From positions 7,254,001 through 7,318,000 of the forward strand of contig NZ_CP036401.1 in the NCBI RefSeq assembly GCF_004322755.1: DNA of 64,000 bases, in the 5' to 3' direction. Position 1 is the first letter of the stretch. Each line of letters begins with the position of its first letter. The notes under the pieces were generated by a model. That model was not told the origin of the DNA and did no database searches. It saw only the letters and a list, made by a program, of their open reading frames with translations. The DNA is from Pseudoduganella albidiflava (lineage in GTDB: Bacteria > Pseudomonadota > Gammaproteobacteria > Burkholderiales > Burkholderiaceae_D). Positions 48,885 through 59,398 of the stretch are shown in pieces. The position numbers and the translations under genes are program-made.

Positions 48885-51800
48885 ATGCCCCACACCCGCA
48901 TCGACGACCAGAGTTTTCGCCGTATCCTGTTCCGCAACATCACGCTGCCGCTGGGTGCCGGCATCGTCAGCGCCGCCGTTTTCATCGCCGTCTTCGCCTA
49001 TCTGCTGAATGCGCTGACCCTGGTCGAGCATTCCGAACGGGTGGTCGGCAATGCCCAGGAAATGCGCAAGCTGGCTGTCGACATGGAAACCGGCATGCGC
49101 GGCTACCTGCTGACCGGCGAGGAATCGTTCCTGGCGCCCTATAAACTGGCCCGGCCGAAGTTCGACACGTCATTGAAAACGCTGATGGAGCTGGTGGCCG
49201 ACAATCCCGCCCAGGTCGACCGGCTGCGCAATATCCGCGCCCAGCAGGCCCAATGGGAACGCGCGGCGCAGGAAATGATCGACCTGCGAAAGAATGGCGG
49301 CGACTACCTGTCGACGGTGCGGGCGCAGCGGGGCAAGATCGAATTCGATGAATTGCGCTCGCTGTTCATCGCCTTCATTGCCGACGAAGACCGGCTGCGG
49401 TCCGAGCGCAACCGCGATGCCAAGAGCGTCACCTACATCACGGTGGTGGGCTTTCTCACCATCAGCCTGGTGCTCAGCGGCTTCCTGGCCTGGTTCGGCC
49501 GCAAGGAGCTGATGCGCCTGTCCGATGCGTATAACGAGGCGCTGAAGGAGCAGGGCAAGCATGCCGAACGCGTGCAGCGGCAGTCGTGGATGCGCTCGGG
49601 CCAGAGCCAGATGGCGGAGCAGGGCATCGGCCAGATGTCGACGCCGGCATTGTCGACGGCGATGCTGCATTTCCTGGCGCGCTACCTGGACGTGGTGGTA
49701 GGCGCGATGTACGTGCGCGAGCCGGATGGCTTGCTGCGCCGCACCGCCGCGTTCGGTTTCTCGGCCGAGGACGAGGAACGCGGCCGCCTTCTGGCGCCGG
49801 ACGAAGGCGTGGTCGGCCAGGCCGCGCAGATGCGCCGCCTGATTCACCTGGAAAACCTGCCGCCCGATTACCTGAAGCTGTCCTCCGCACTGGGCAGCGC
49901 CACGCCCACCCAGGTGCTGGTGCTGCCGGTGACCAGCGATGGCCGCGTCAACGGCGTGATCGAGCTGGGCTTCCTGCACCCCGTGGGCGAAAAGGAAACC
50001 GAATTCCTCAACCTGGTGGCGGACAATATCGGCACCGCCATCGAAGCCACGCTGGCACGCCAGCGGATGCAGGAATTGCTGGTGGAAACCCAGCAGCTGA
50101 ACGAGGAACTGCAGGTGCAGCAGGAAGAATTGCGCACCGCCAACGAAGAGCTGGAAGAGCAGTCGCGCGTGCTGGAAGAATCGCAGGCCAGCCTGGAAAA
50201 CCAGAAGGCGGAACTGGAGCAGACCAACGAGCAGCTGGCCGAGCAGGCCGTGGCGCTGGACCAGAAGAACACCGCGCTGAACGATGCCCAGACCCAGCTG
50301 GAAGAACGGGCGCGCGACCTGGAGCGCGCCAGCCAGTACAAGTCGCAGTTCCTGGCCAATATGTCGCACGAGCTGCGCACACCGCTGAACAGCTCGCTGA
50401 TCCTGGCCAAGCTGCTGGCCGACAATTCCCAGGGCAACCTGGACGAGGAACAGGTGCGTTTCGCGCAAACCATCTACTCGGCCGGCAACGACCTGCTGAA
50501 CCTGATCAACGACATCCTCGACATTTCCAAGGTCGAGGCGGGCAAGCTGGAGCTCAATCCGGAAGAGCTGCGCCTGCAGCAGGTGATGGAAGGCTTGCGC
50601 CGCACCTTCGAACCGCTGGCCCGGCAAAAGGGTCTCGGCTTTGCGCTGGAGCTGCAGCCTGGCCTGCCGGACACCGTGTACACCGATTGCCAGCGCCTCG
50701 AACAGATCTTGAAGAACCTGCTGTCCAACGCGCTGAAATTCACCGACCAGGGCGCCGTCACGCTGCGCGTGGAACCGGGGCCGAATGGCCAGGTGCGCTT
50801 CGCGGTCACGGATACCGGTATCGGCATCCGCGAAGACCAGCACGAAACGATCTTCGGCGCCTTCCAGCAGGCCGATGGCACCACCAGCCGCAAGTACGGC
50901 GGCACGGGCCTGGGCCTGTCGATCTCGCGCGACCTGGCCACGCTGCTGGGCGGCACGATCACGCTGGACAGCACGGTGGGCCAGGGCAGTACCTTCACGC
51001 TGACGCTGCCGATGCAGTGGTCGGCACCGCCGCACCGGGTATCGTCGTCGCTGTCGCCGGCCGCGGCGCCGGCCACGCTGCCGGTGGCGCCGCCGGCCAT
51101 GCCCCTGGCTTCCCCGCCCGCCGGCGTGCCGTCCCCGGCGCCGGCACCGGTGCAGCGGGCGTTCGAGGACGACCGCGACCGGGAAGCGCCGCCGGAGCGC
51201 AGGCTGCTGGTGATCGAGGACGAGCCGGCGTTCGCGCGCATCCTGTACGACCTGGCCCACGAAATGGATTACCGCTGCCTGGTGGCATTCGCGGCGGACG
51301 AAGGCTTGCAGATGGCCGAGCAATACCAGCCGACCGCGATCCTGCTCGATATCCGCCTGCCGGACCGTTCCGGCCTCTCCGTGCTGCAGCTGCTGAAGGA
51401 TAACCCGCGCACCCGCCATATCCCGGTGCACGTGGTATCGGCCTCCGATGCCGGCGAGGCGGCGCTGCACATGGGCGCGGTGGGCTTCGCGCTGAAACCC
51501 ACCACGCGCGAGGAATTGCGCGAAGTGTTTGCACGCCTGGAGCAGAAATTCACCCAGAAGATCAAGCGCATCCTGCTCGTCGAGGACGACGCGCGCCAGC
51601 GCGACAGCGTGGTGCAGCTGATTTCCGACGAGGATATCGAGATCGAAGCGGTGGCCTCCGGCGAGGAAGCGCTCGCGCTGCTGGAGAAGACGGTGTTCGA
51701 CTGCATGATCATCGACCTGAAGCTGCCGGACATGCAGGGCAACGAACTGCTGCAGCGCATGTCGCGCGAGGAGATCGCCTCGTTCCCGCCGGTGATCGTG

Positions 51801-52379
51801 TACACCGGCCGCAACCTCACGCGCGCCGAGGAAGCGGACCTGCACAAGTATTCGCGCTCGATCATCATCAAGGGCGCCCGCTCGCCGGAGCGCCTGCTGG
51901 ACGAGGTGACGCTGTTCCTGCACAAGGTGGAGTCCGAGCTGTCGTCCGAGCGCCAGACCATGCTGAAGACGGTGCGCTCGCGCGACCGGGTGTTCGAAGG
52001 CCGCCGCATCCTGCTGGTGGATGACGACGTGCGCAACATCTTCGCGCTCACCTCGGCGCTGGAGCACAAGGGCGCGATCGTGGAGATCGGCCGCAACGGC
52101 TTCGAGGCGCTGGAAAAACTCGACCAGGTGCAGGACATCGACCTGGTGCTGATGGACGTGATGATGCCGGGCATGGACGGGCTGGAAGCCACCCGCCGCA
52201 TCCGCGCCGATGGCCGCTGGAACCGCCTGCCGATCATCGCCATCACGGCCAAGGCGATGAAGGATGACCAGGAGCAGTGCCTGGCCGCCGGCGCCAACGA
52301 TTACCTGGCCAAGCCGATCGACCTGTCGCGCCTGTACTCGCTGCTGCGGGTGTGGATGCCTGCGCTGGACCGCATCTGA
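48885..52379 (+). CDS. CHASE3-GAF hybrid histidine kinase with three receiver domains
   Basis: An inner-membrane sensor kinase of 1164 residues. Two transmembrane helices (about 20-43 and 186-208) flank a CHASE3 sensor domain ([19 protein letters not shown]). A GAF domain (about 245-390) and a long coiled coil follow. HisKA has the phospho-acceptor His495 in [12 protein letters not shown], and the ATPase has DTGIGI and GGTGLGLSI. An Ala/Pro linker leads to three receiver domains with acceptor Asp in [16 protein letters not shown] and [12 protein letters not shown]. Multi-receiver output with cheR and cheB next door points to a phosphorelay feeding a chemosensory-like or developmental pathway. 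The ligand is unknown. Confidence 0.95.
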   Translation: MPHTRIDDQSFRRILFRNITLPLGAGIVSAAVFIAVFAYLLNALTLVEHSERVVGNAQEMRKLAVDMETGMRGYLLTGEESFLAPYKLARPKFDTSLKTLMELVADNPAQVDRLRNIRAQQAQWERAAQEMIDLRKNGGDYLSTVRAQRGKIEFDELRSLFIAFIADEDRLRSERNRDAKSVTYITVVGFLTISLVLSGFLAWFGRKELMRLSDAYNEALKEQGKHAERVQRQSWMRSGQSQMAEQGIGQMSTPALSTAMLHFLARYLDVVVGAMYVREPDGLLRRTAAFGFSAEDEERGRLLAPDEGVVGQAAQMRRLIHLENLPPDYLKLSSALGSATPTQVLVLPVTSDGRVNGVIELGFLHPVGEKETEFLNLVADNIGTAIEATLARQRMQELLVETQQLNEELQVQQEELRTANEELEEQSRVLEESQASLENQKAELEQTNEQLAEQAVALDQKNTALNDAQTQLEERARDLERASQYKSQFLANMSHELRTPLNSSLILAKLLADNSQGNLDEEQVRFAQTIYSAGNDLLNLINDILDISKVEAGKLELNPEELRLQQVMEGLRRTFEPLARQKGLGFALELQPGLPDTVYTDCQRLEQILKNLLSNALKFTDQGAVTLRVEPGPNGQVRFAVTDTGIGIREDQHETIFGAFQQADGTTSRKYGGTGLGLSISRDLATLLGGTITLDSTVGQGSTFTLTLPMQWSAPPHRVSSSLSPAAAPATLPVAPPAMPLASPPAGVPSPAPAPVQRAFEDDRDREAPPERRLLVIEDEPAFARILYDLAHEMDYRCLVAFAADEGLQMAEQYQPTAILLDIRLPDRSGLSVLQLLKDNPRTRHIPVHVVSASDAGEAALHMGAVGFALKPTTREELREVFARLEQKFTQKIKRILLVEDDARQRDSVVQLISDEDIEIEAVASGEEALALLEKTVFDCMIIDLKLPDMQGNELLQRMSREEIASFPPVIVYTGRNLTRAEEADLHKYSRSIIIKGARSPERLLDEVTLFLHKVESELSSERQTMLKTVRSRDRVFEGRRILLVDDDVRNIFALTSALEHKGAIVEIGRNGFEALEKLDQVQDIDLVLMDVMMPGMDGLEATRRIRADGRWNRLPIIAITAKAMKDDQEQCLAAGANDYLAKPIDLSRLYSLLRVWMPALDRI

Positions 52380-52390
52380 GGATGACGCCG

Positions 52391-53224
52391 ATGCAGCCAG
52401 TCCGCCCACCTCAGAGCGATACCGACATCGAGCTGAAAATGCTGATGGAGACGATCTACCTGAAGTACAGCTACGACTTCCGCGACTACACCGGGGCATC
52501 GCAGAAGCGGCGCGTGCTCCATGCGATGCGCGAGATGAACTGCGCCACGATCTCGCAGCTGCAATCGCGCGTGCTGCATGAGCCGGCCGCGTTTTCCGAG
52601 CTGCTGCAGTACCTCACGATCCCGGTCACGGAGATGTTCCGCGACCCCACCTACTTCGCCGCGCTGCGCGAGCACGTGATGCCGGTGCTGTCCACCTATC
52701 CGTCGCTGAAGATCTGGGTGGCCGGCTGCAGCACCGGCGAGGAAGTGTTTTCGCTGGCGATCCTGCTGAAGGAAGAAGGCCTGCTGGAACGCAGTATCAT
52801 CTACGCCACCGACATCAATCCGCAGTCGCTGGAAAAGGCCAAGAAAGGGGTTTTCCCGCTGGAGAACATGCGCGCCTACACGGAAAACTACCAGGCCGCC
52901 GGCGGGCGGCGCGCCTTTTCGGATTACTACACGGCGGCGTACAATGCCGCCTTGTTCGACCGTTCGCTGGCGGAGAACGTGACGTTCGCGGACCATAGCC
53001 TGGCCACCGACGCGGTGTTCGCGGAAACGCAGTTCATCAGTTGCCGCAACGTGATGATCTACTTTAAGAAGAAGCTGCAGGAGCGCGCGCTGGGCCTGTT
53101 CCACGAGTCGCTGTGCCGGCGCGGCTTCCTGGGCCTGGGCAGCAAGGAAAGCATCGACTTTTCCGCCTATGGTCCGCTGTTCGAACCGGTCGTCAAGCGC
53201 GAGCGGCTGTTCAGGAAACTGTAA
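52391..53224 (+). CDS. cheR: CheR-type protein methyltransferase
   Basis: A 277-residue SAM-dependent methyltransferase that normally methylates glutamates of chemoreceptors. It has the N-terminal helical domain and then VAGCSTGEEVFSLAILL (SAM motif, usually GEEPYS; here GEEVFS), IYATDINPQSLEKAK and FISCRNVMIYFKKK. ATG at 52391 has GAGG 9 nt upstream; another ATG at 52382 is too close to that site. It follows the hybrid kinase by 11 bp. No chemoreceptor gene is in the window, so the methylated partner may be elsewhere or may be the kinase. Confidence 0.93.
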   Translation: MQPVRPPQSDTDIELKMLMETIYLKYSYDFRDYTGASQKRRVLHAMREMNCATISQLQSRVLHEPAAFSELLQYLTIPVTEMFRDPTYFAALREHVMPVLSTYPSLKIWVAGCSTGEEVFSLAILLKEEGLLERSIIYATDINPQSLEKAKKGVFPLENMRAYTENYQAAGGRRAFSDYYTAAYNAALFDRSLAENVTFADHSLATDAVFAETQFISCRNVMIYFKKKLQERALGLFHESLCRRGFLGLGSKESIDFSAYGPLFEPVVKRERLFRKL

Positions 53225-53287
53225 TGGACGGCGCCCAGAATGGATGACGGCACGAATGGTTGACGGAACCAATGGATGACGGCAGCA
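53224..53287. repeat. 16-bp tandem repeat spanning the cheR stop and the cheB start
   Basis: ATGG recurs at exactly 53224, 53240, 53256, 53272 and 53288. The four 16-bp units between are ATGGACGGCGCCCAGA, ATGGATGACGGCACGA, ATGGTTGACGGAACCA and ATGGATGACGGCAGCA. The first unit starts on the last base of the cheR stop codon and the fifth ATG is the cheB start. Because 16 is not a multiple of three, successive ATGs are in different frames. Confidence 0.92.
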
Positions 53288-53896
53288 ATGGCTGATGATG
53301 TCCTCGCGCTGGCACTGGCGGGACGCCGCTTCGAAGCGATCGTCATCGGCGCTTCCGCCGGCGGCGTCAATGCGCTGATCGAGATCCTGCCCGGGCTGCC
53401 ACGCGAGTTTCCCTACCCGGTGCTGACGGTGCTGCACGTGATGCGGGCGCGCCCGAACCAGCTGGTGGAAGTGTTCAGCCAGCGCCTGGCCATGCGGGTG
53501 GAAGAAGCGGCGGACAAGGGGGAACCGAAGGCCGGTACGCTGTATTTCGCGCCGGCCGATTACCACCTGTCGATCGAGGCCGACCGGGTGTTCTCGCTGA
53601 GCCTCGAACCGCCGGTGCATTTTGCCCGGCCAGCGATCGACATCACGATGGAAACGGCGGCCGACGTGTACGGCCCGCGGTTGATGGGCATCCTGCTCAC
53701 CGGCGCCAACCAGGATGGCGCCGCGGGCCTGGCCGCGATCGGCGCGGCGGGCGGGCTGACGGTGGTGCAGGACCCGGCGGAAGCGCAAGTGAGCGTGATG
53801 CCGAACGAAGCGATCCGGCTGCGCACGCCGGACCTGGTGCTGCCGCTACGCGATATCCGCAGGCTGCTGCAACTGTCGATGGAGAAAGAGCAATGA
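53288..53896 (+). CDS. cheB: CheB-type methylesterase domain protein without receiver
   Basis: A 202-residue protein consisting only of the CheB C-terminal esterase domain. The catalytic triad is visible: Ser in IGASAGGVNALIEIL, His in VLHVMRARPNQL, Asp in LLTGANQDGAAG. Canonical CheB has an N-terminal receiver that restrains this domain; here it is absent, so activity must be set by other means, perhaps by one of the kinases. The start lies at the end of a 16-bp tandem repeat that supplies several ATGs. The one at 53288 (or 53276, same frame) gives the proper N-terminus. It overlaps the possible early start of the next gene. Confidence 0.9.
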   Translation: MADDVLALALAGRRFEAIVIGASAGGVNALIEILPGLPREFPYPVLTVLHVMRARPNQLVEVFSQRLAMRVEEAADKGEPKAGTLYFAPADYHLSIEADRVFSLSLEPPVHFARPAIDITMETAADVYGPRLMGILLTGANQDGAAGLAAIGAAGGLTVVQDPAEAQVSVMPNEAIRLRTPDLVLPLRDIRRLLQLSMEKEQ

Positions 53897-53922
53897 ATAG
53901 TGTGCCCAACAAGGAGTGCAGC

Positions 53923-55137
53923 ATGGGATTGATGAGCAGCTCGGTTGGAATCCCCGCGGAGAGGGGCACCGGTAGCGTGACGAAGCTCCTGATCGTCGAC
54001 GACTTGCCGGAGAACCTGCGGGCCCTGAACGCCATCATCCGGGCCGACAACCGCGCCGTGTACCAGGCCATGTCCGGCGAAGAGGCGCTGGCGCTGCTGC
54101 TCGAACACGACTTCGCGCTGGCCATCCTGGACGTGCAGATGCCGGGCATGGATGGCTTCGAGCTGGCCGAACTGATGCGCGGCACGGACAAGACCCGCCA
54201 TATCCCGATCGTGTTCGTCAGCGCGGCCGGCAAGGAACTCAATTACGCGTTCAAGGGCTATGAAACGGGCGCCGTCGATTTCCTCTACAAGCCGCTCGAT
54301 CCGGACGCCGTGCGCAGCAAGGTCAACGTGTTCGTCGACCTGCATTGCCAGCGGATGGAGATCCGCCGCCGCGTCGAGGAACAGCATGCCACGATGAACG
54401 AACTGCGCGCCGCCCAGGAAGAACTGCGCTACGCGCTGCGCATGCGCGACGAATTCATGTCGATGGTGGCGCACGAACTGAGGACGCCGCTGAACACGCT
54501 GTTCCTGGGTACGCAGATGCGCAAGATGCAGCTCGAACGGGGCAACCTCGAAGCGTTCGGCAAGGAAGCGCTGGAAAAGATGGTGGAGGGCGACGGCCGC
54601 CAGATCCAGGCGATGATCCGCCTGATCGACGACATGCTGGACGTATCGCGCATCCGCAGCGGCGTGCTGTCGATCCGCCCCGCCTGGACCGAGCTGCAGG
54701 CCATGCTGCGCCGGCTCACGGGCGACCTGGCGCGCCAGGCGCAGGACGCCGGCACCACGTTCGAGCTGGACGCGCCCGACACCGTGAGCGGCTGGTGGGA
54801 CGAGTTCCGCATCGAGCAGGTGATCGTCAACCTGCTGACCAACGGGCTGCGCTACGGCGGTGGCAAGCCGGTGCGCATCCGCCTCTCGGCCACCGAAACC
54901 GAGGCCCGCATCGACGTGATCGACCAGGGTGCCGGCATCGACGAGGCGATGCAGGCCCGTATCTTCCTGCCCTACGAGCGGGGCGCCGGCAATGGCGTGC
55001 CGTCCGGCCTGGGCCTGGGGCTGTACATCTCGCGGCAACTCGCCGAGGCGCACCACGGCACGCTGACGGTGGCCAGCCGGCCGGGCGAGGGCTCCGTGTT
55101 CACGCTGGTGCTGCCGCGCGAGGAACGGCCGGCCTGA
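53923..55137 (+). CDS. Receiver-histidine kinase hybrid protein
   Basis: A soluble 404-residue protein with an N-terminal receiver domain (KLLIVDDLPENLRAL, acceptor Asp in LAILDVQMPGMDG, then KPLD). A coiled coil and HisKA follow, with the phospho-acceptor His in [13 protein letters not shown] near residue 184. A HATPase_c domain completes it (NLLTNGLRYGGG, DQGAGI, GLGLGLYIS). It has no membrane segment. ATG at 53923 has AAGGAG 6 nt upstream; an earlier in-frame ATG at 53893 overlaps the cheB stop (ATGA) and is possible. The receiver is probably phosphorylated by the upstream kinase, making this a second tier of a relay. Confidence 0.92.
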   Translation: MGLMSSSVGIPAERGTGSVTKLLIVDDLPENLRALNAIIRADNRAVYQAMSGEEALALLLEHDFALAILDVQMPGMDGFELAELMRGTDKTRHIPIVFVSAAGKELNYAFKGYETGAVDFLYKPLDPDAVRSKVNVFVDLHCQRMEIRRRVEEQHATMNELRAAQEELRYALRMRDEFMSMVAHELRTPLNTLFLGTQMRKMQLERGNLEAFGKEALEKMVEGDGRQIQAMIRLIDDMLDVSRIRSGVLSIRPAWTELQAMLRRLTGDLARQAQDAGTTFELDAPDTVSGWWDEFRIEQVIVNLLTNGLRYGGGKPVRIRLSATETEARIDVIDQGAGIDEAMQARIFLPYERGAGNGVPSGLGLGLYISRQLAEAHHGTLTVASRPGEGSVFTLVLPREERPA

Positions 55138-55227
55138 ACGATTTCCCGAGGCGACCGCGCCGCCGGTTCTTTCGTGCTGACGCCTTTTACCGCCTTTCGT
55201 ACAATGCATGGCGAAGGAGGGCGCACG

Positions 55228-55689
55228 GTGAAACGCGATTGGCCCATCGATGGCGACAGGCGGGAATGGCTGGTACGGCGCAACTGTTCGCTGACGCCGC
55301 GCCAGACCGTGGCCGTGTGGGCCGCGCTGCTCGGGCTGTCGCTGGGCGTGGGCCTGTTCTTCACGCTGCAGGGCGCCTGGTACGTGCTGGTATTTTCCGT
55401 GCTGGAAATGATCGCCGTCACCGCCGCCTTTATCGTCTACAGCCGGCATGCCACCGATTGCGACCGCATCGTCCACGAGCATGACATGCTGTTCGTGGAA
55501 AAGGTGCGCGGCGGCCGCGCCTCCACCATCCAGCTCGACCCCTGCTGGGTGCGCATCGAAGCGCCGCAACGGCGGCGCGACCCGATCCGGCTCGTCGCGC
55601 GCGGCGTTACCGTCGACGTCGGCACCTGGCTGCCCGAGGAAGCGCGGCGCGCGCTGGCGCGGGAATTGCGCGAACAGCTCGCGCAATAA
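55228..55689 (+). CDS. DUF2244 membrane protein
   Basis: A 153-residue inner-membrane protein of the DUF2244 family, function unknown. The N-terminus RREWLVRRNCSLTPRQ leads into two transmembrane helices (about residues 30-50 and 55-73: VAVWAALLGLSLGVGLFF and YVLVFSVLEMIAVTAAFIVY). A cytoplasmic tail follows with WVRIEAPQRRRDPIRLVARG. GTG at 55228 has a strong ribosome binding site (AAGGAGG, 7-nt spacing) and is preferred over an ATG further upstream. TACAAT at 55200-55205 is a candidate -10. A GGGGTCAGACCCC repeat element follows the stop at once. Confidence 0.85.
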   Translation: MKRDWPIDGDRREWLVRRNCSLTPRQTVAVWAALLGLSLGVGLFFTLQGAWYVLVFSVLEMIAVTAAFIVYSRHATDCDRIVHEHDMLFVEKVRGGRASTIQLDPCWVRIEAPQRRRDPIRLVARGVTVDVGTWLPEEARRALARELREQLAQ

Positions 55690-55693
55690 GCAT

Positions 55694-55787
55694 CCCTGAC
55701 CCCGTATTTCCCACAACCGGGGTCAGACCCCGTTTTCAGGAAATTATTGCCAAAAACCGGGGTCTGACCCCGGTTTGAGGAAACTCG
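55694..55787. repeat. GGGGTCAGACCCC-type palindromic repeat element
   Basis: Two palindromes, CCGGGGTCAGACCCCG (55717-55732) and the 19-nt ACCGGGGTCTGACCCCGGT (55756-55774), plus a half copy CTGACCCCG at 55696. They are joined by similar spacers (TTTTCAGGAAATTATTGCC and TTTGAGGAAACT). It is a REP-like extragenic element between DUF2244 and the convergent ompW gene. It may be a terminator in both directions. Related palindromes occur at the start of soxX. Confidence 0.8.
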
Positions 55788-55897
55788 ATTTTCGTCCCAG
55801 ATATCTGTAAAAAAACCTGCCGCTGGCGAACCGGGGGCAGGCAAAGGCTTGGAGATACGCCAGGTTGAAACGCTGTATTCGCCTCCTCAGCGCCTTC

Positions 55898-56521
55898 TCA
55901 GAAGCGGTAGCCGATGCCGGCGCCGAACAGCACCGGGTCGACCTTGACCTTGCTGGCTTTCACGCCGCCGATCAGCACATCGCTGCGCAGCCGCACCTTC
56001 TTCACATCCACGTTCAGCGACCAGTTCCGGTCGAGCTTGAAGTCGATGCCGGCCTGCGCCGCCAGGCCGATGCTGTCGTGCTCCAGGCTGCCCTGGCCGT
56101 CCAGCAGCCTGTTCTTCGAGAAGGTGGTCCAGTTGAGGCCCAGGCCCACATAGGGGCTCACGGTGCTATCCGGGGTGAAGTGGTACTGCGCCAGCAGCGT
56201 GGGCGGCAGGTGCCTGAAGGTGCCGATGGCCTGCCCGTCGAGATACACCTCGTGCTTCTGCGGCCAGGTGAGCACCAGTTCGGCCGCGAAGTGCGGCGTG
56301 AAAAAGTAGGCAATGTCGAGTTCGGGAATTGTCCTGCTTTCGACACCGATGCGATCGGCCGCGCCGCTGCCGGCAACCGGGCTGGATTTGTCGGACGGAT
56401 CGATGTGCACGGCGCGGGCGCGCACCAGCCAGTTTGCCGACGTGTCCCGCGATTGGGCGATGGCCGGGCTGGCGAGCATGGCGGCCGTGATGGCGATGAT
56501 GCCGAGAATGGCTTTTTTCAT
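55898..56521 (-). CDS. ompW: OmpW-family outer-membrane protein
   Basis: A 207-residue eight-stranded beta-barrel porin. The signal peptide MKKAILGIIAITAAMLASPAIA is cleaved before QSRDTSANW. OmpW features are present: NWLVRARAVHIDPSD, IPELDIAYFFTPHFAAEL, PPTLLAQYHF, SPYVGLGLNWTTF and the C-terminal barrel end GAGIGYRF with terminal Phe. OmpW proteins admit small hydrophobic molecules. The start has GAGGAAG upstream. It is divergent from the iorA-like gene with 159 bp between them. Confidence 0.95.
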   Translation of the reverse strand: MKKAILGIIAITAAMLASPAIAQSRDTSANWLVRARAVHIDPSDKSSPVAGSGAADRIGVESRTIPELDIAYFFTPHFAAELVLTWPQKHEVYLDGQAIGTFRHLPPTLLAQYHFTPDSTVSPYVGLGLNWTTFSKNRLLDGQGSLEHDSIGLAAQAGIDFKLDRNWSLNVDVKKVRLRSDVLIGGVKASKVKVDPVLFGAGIGYRF

Positions 56522-56680
56522 GATGCTTCCTCTTTGTTTTCACTGTGATGGCGGCGCCAGTGTAGGGAAGCTCATCTGTAAAAACTTTGATACAAGTCAA
56601 AATTGCCGGAACGAATACAGATAGGTAAAAACCAAGTAATATATTTCCGCTGCGCACCCAACCTCTTCAGGAGAACAGAC

Positions 56681-57181
56681 ATGAAGCTGAACGTCAACGG
56701 ACAGGTCCGCGAATTCCAGGCGGAAGACGATACACCGCTGTTGTGGGTGCTGCGCGAGCAGCTCGGCCTGACCGGCACCAAGTACGGCTGCGGCATTGCC
56801 CAGTGCGGCGCCTGCACCGTGCACATCGATGGCGAAGCGATGCGCAGCTGCGTGCGGCCCGTGTCCACCGTGACGGAGCAGATGAAGATCGTCACCATCG
56901 AAGGCCTGTCGCCGGATGGCTCGCACCCGGTGCAGAAAGCCTGGGCCGCGCTGGACGTGCCGCAATGCGGCTTTTGCCAGAGCGGCATGATCATGGCCGC
57001 CACCGCGCTGCTGAAGGAAAAACCCAGGCCCACCGATGCCGACATCGACATGGCGATGACCAACATCTGCCGCTGCGGCACCTATAACCGGGTGCGCAAG
57101 GCGATCCACGTGGTGGCGCGCGGCGGCGATCCGAAGAGCGCCGGCCTGGCCATCGAACACCGCGAAGGGAGCAAGGCATGA
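56681..57181 (+). CDS. iorA: Molybdenum hydroxylase small subunit, [2Fe-2S] (IorA type)
   Basis: The 166-residue iron-sulfur subunit passes electrons from a molybdopterin hydroxylase. The plant-type cluster cysteines are in [17 protein letters not shown] and MRSC. The second cluster cysteines are in CGFCQSGM and CRCGTY. The organisation is that of isoquinoline 1-oxidoreductase alpha and related small subunits. There is no FAD subunit in the operon, so electrons probably go to a cytochrome. ATG at 56681 has AGGAGA upstream. It overlaps the large subunit by ATGA. The actual substrate is unknown: aldehydes or N-heterocycles are the usual choices. Confidence 0.93.
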   Translation: MKLNVNGQVREFQAEDDTPLLWVLREQLGLTGTKYGCGIAQCGACTVHIDGEAMRSCVRPVSTVTEQMKIVTIEGLSPDGSHPVQKAWAALDVPQCGFCQSGMIMAATALLKEKPRPTDADIDMAMTNICRCGTYNRVRKAIHVVARGGDPKSAGLAIEHREGSKA

Positions 57182-59361
57182 GCGCCATCGACACCCGCCT
57201 CGCCAGCCCTGCCAGCCCGGCGCGCCGCCGCTTCCTGGGCCAGTCCGCCGGCCTCGTCGTCGCCTTCCACATCCCGTTCGCCGCGCAGGCACGGGCCGCG
57301 CAGTCGCCGGAAGTCAACGCCTGGGTGGTCGTGAAACCGGACGACACGATCATCATCCGCATCGCCCGCTCCGAGATGGGGCAGGGCACCCTGACCGGCC
57401 TGGCGCAACTGGTGGCCGAAGAGCTGGACGCCGACTGGAGCAAGGTCACCACGGAATACCCGACACCGGGAGCGAACCTGGCCCGCCAGCGCGTATGGGG
57501 CAGCTTCTCGACCGGGGGCAGCAATGGCGTGCGCGGCTCGCATGAGTACGTGCGCAAGGGCGGCGCCGCCGCGCGCATGATGCTGGTGCAGGCGGCGGCC
57601 GCGCAGTGGGGCGTGCCGGCCAGCGAGTGCAGCGCCGCAAGCAGCGTGATCACGCATGCACCGAGCGGCCGCACCGTCACGTACGGCAAGGTGGCCGAGG
57701 CGGCCGGCAAGCTGGAAGCGCCCAAGGACATCGCGGTCAAGGACCCGAAAGACTGGAAGATCGCCGGCAAGCGCCTCGCGCGCCTGGACACGGTCGACAA
57801 GACCACCGGCAAGCAGGTCTACGGCATGGATTTGACGATGCCCGGCATGCTGAACGCGGCGATCAAGGATTGCCCGGTATTCGGCGGCAAGGTGAAAAGC
57901 TTCAATGCCGATGCGATCAAGGACAAGCCGGGCGTGAAGAAGGTGCTGCAGGTGGGCGACTCCGCCGTGGCCGTGGTGGCCGATACCTGGTGGCGTGCCA
58001 AGACCGCGCTCGACGCGCTGCCGATCGAGTGGGACAAGGGCCCCAACGCCAGCCTGTCCAGCAAGGACGTGGCGGCCACGCTGAAGGCCGGGCTGGATGC
58101 GCCGGAAGCGGCGGTGGGCAATGCGAACGGCGATGCGAAGGCGGCGCTGGCCGGCGCGGCGCGGCGCATCGAGGCCGTGTATTCGTATCCGCACCAGAAC
58201 CACGCAACGATGGAGACCATGAATGCCACCGCGCGCTGGACGCCGGAGCGCTGCGAGGTGTGGACGCCCACGCAGAACGGCGAAGCGGCGCTGGCTGCCG
58301 CATCCGAAGCGGCCGGCCTGCCGCAGGACAAGTGCGACGTTTACAAGATCCACCTGGGCGGCGGCTTCGGCCGGCGCGGCGCGGTGCATGACTGGGTGCG
58401 CCAGACGGTGCAGATCGCCAGGGAGATGCCCGGTACGCCGGTCAAGCTGATCTGGACCCGCGAGGAAGACATGCTGCACGGCCGCTACCACCCGGTCACG
58501 CAGTGCAAGCTGACGGCCGGGCTGGACAAGCAGGGCAACCTCACGGCGCTGCACATGCGCATCTCGGGCCAGTCGATCGTGGCGGCCCTGTTCCCCGGCA
58601 ATGTGAAGAACGGCAAGGATGGCGCCGTGTTCCAGGGGCTGAATGCGCCGGGCACGGACGCGTCGATCGGCTACACGGTGCCGAACCTGCTGGTCGACCA
58701 TGCGATGCGCAACCCGCCGGTGCCGCCGGGCTTCTGGCGCGGCGTCAACCTGAACCAGAACGCCATCTACCTGGAATGCTTCATCGACGAGATCGCGCAC
58801 GCCACGAAGCAGGACCCGCTGGCATTGCGCCGGAAGCTGATGAAGGACAGCCCGAAGCACCTGGCCGTGCTGAACGCGGTGGCCGAGCGGATCGGCTGGC
58901 AAAAGAAACCGAAGAAAGGCGTCTACCGCGGGCTGGCGCAAACCCATGGCTTCGGCAGCTACGTGGCCGCCTGCGCCGAAGTCTCGGTGGACAAGGACGG
59001 CAAGCTGAAGATCCACCGCATCGTGGCGGCCACGGACCCGGGCCACGCCGTGAACCCGCAGCAGATCGAAGCGCAGGTGGAAGGCTCGTTCGTGTACGGC
59101 CTGTCGGCCGCGCTGTACGGCGAGTGCACGGTGAAGGATGGGCAGATGGAACAGGCCAACTTCGACACCTACCAGGTGATGAAGATGGACGAGATGCCGG
59201 CGGTGGAGACCATCATCCTGCCTTCCGGCGGTTTCTGGGGCGGCGTGGGCGAACCGACGATCGCCGTGGCGGCACCGGCCGTGCTGAACGCGATCTTCGC
59301 CGCCACCGGCAAGCGGATCCGCGACCTGCCGCTGAAGAACCACAGCCTCAAGAAAGCATAG
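57178..59361 (+). CDS. iorB: Molybdopterin-binding hydroxylase large subunit (IorB type), Tat-exported
   Basis: The 727-residue catalytic subunit begins with a Tat signal, [20 protein letters not shown] then AAQARAA, so the enzyme works in the periplasm. Molybdopterin-cytosine-dinucleotide contacts typical of the family are visible ([61 protein letters not shown]). Like IorB it is a two-subunit form with the small iron-sulfur partner. It overlaps iorA by 4 bp and is followed 37 bp later by the sox genes; periplasmic cytochromes there could accept its electrons, but that is inference. Confidence 0.93.
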   Translation: MSAIDTRLASPASPARRRFLGQSAGLVVAFHIPFAAQARAAQSPEVNAWVVVKPDDTIIIRIARSEMGQGTLTGLAQLVAEELDADWSKVTTEYPTPGANLARQRVWGSFSTGGSNGVRGSHEYVRKGGAAARMMLVQAAAAQWGVPASECSAASSVITHAPSGRTVTYGKVAEAAGKLEAPKDIAVKDPKDWKIAGKRLARLDTVDKTTGKQVYGMDLTMPGMLNAAIKDCPVFGGKVKSFNADAIKDKPGVKKVLQVGDSAVAVVADTWWRAKTALDALPIEWDKGPNASLSSKDVAATLKAGLDAPEAAVGNANGDAKAALAGAARRIEAVYSYPHQNHATMETMNATARWTPERCEVWTPTQNGEAALAAASEAAGLPQDKCDVYKIHLGGGFGRRGAVHDWVRQTVQIAREMPGTPVKLIWTREEDMLHGRYHPVTQCKLTAGLDKQGNLTALHMRISGQSIVAALFPGNVKNGKDGAVFQGLNAPGTDASIGYTVPNLLVDHAMRNPPVPPGFWRGVNLNQNAIYLECFIDEIAHATKQDPLALRRKLMKDSPKHLAVLNAVAERIGWQKKPKKGVYRGLAQTHGFGSYVAACAEVSVDKDGKLKIHRIVAATDPGHAVNPQQIEAQVEGSFVYGLSAALYGECTVKDGQMEQANFDTYQVMKMDEMPAVETIILPSGGFWGGVGEPTIAVAAPAVLNAIFAATGKRIRDLPLKNHSLKKA

Positions 59362-59398
59362 CGTGCGATGGCCTGAGGCCAGGGGGAGCATGACGGCA

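Noticed and set aside
55694..55787. The palindromes as an integron attC site or insertion-sequence ends
   Set aside because: No integrase or transposase is nearby, there are no flanking target duplications, and the two palindromes are direct copies rather than the R and L boxes of attC.
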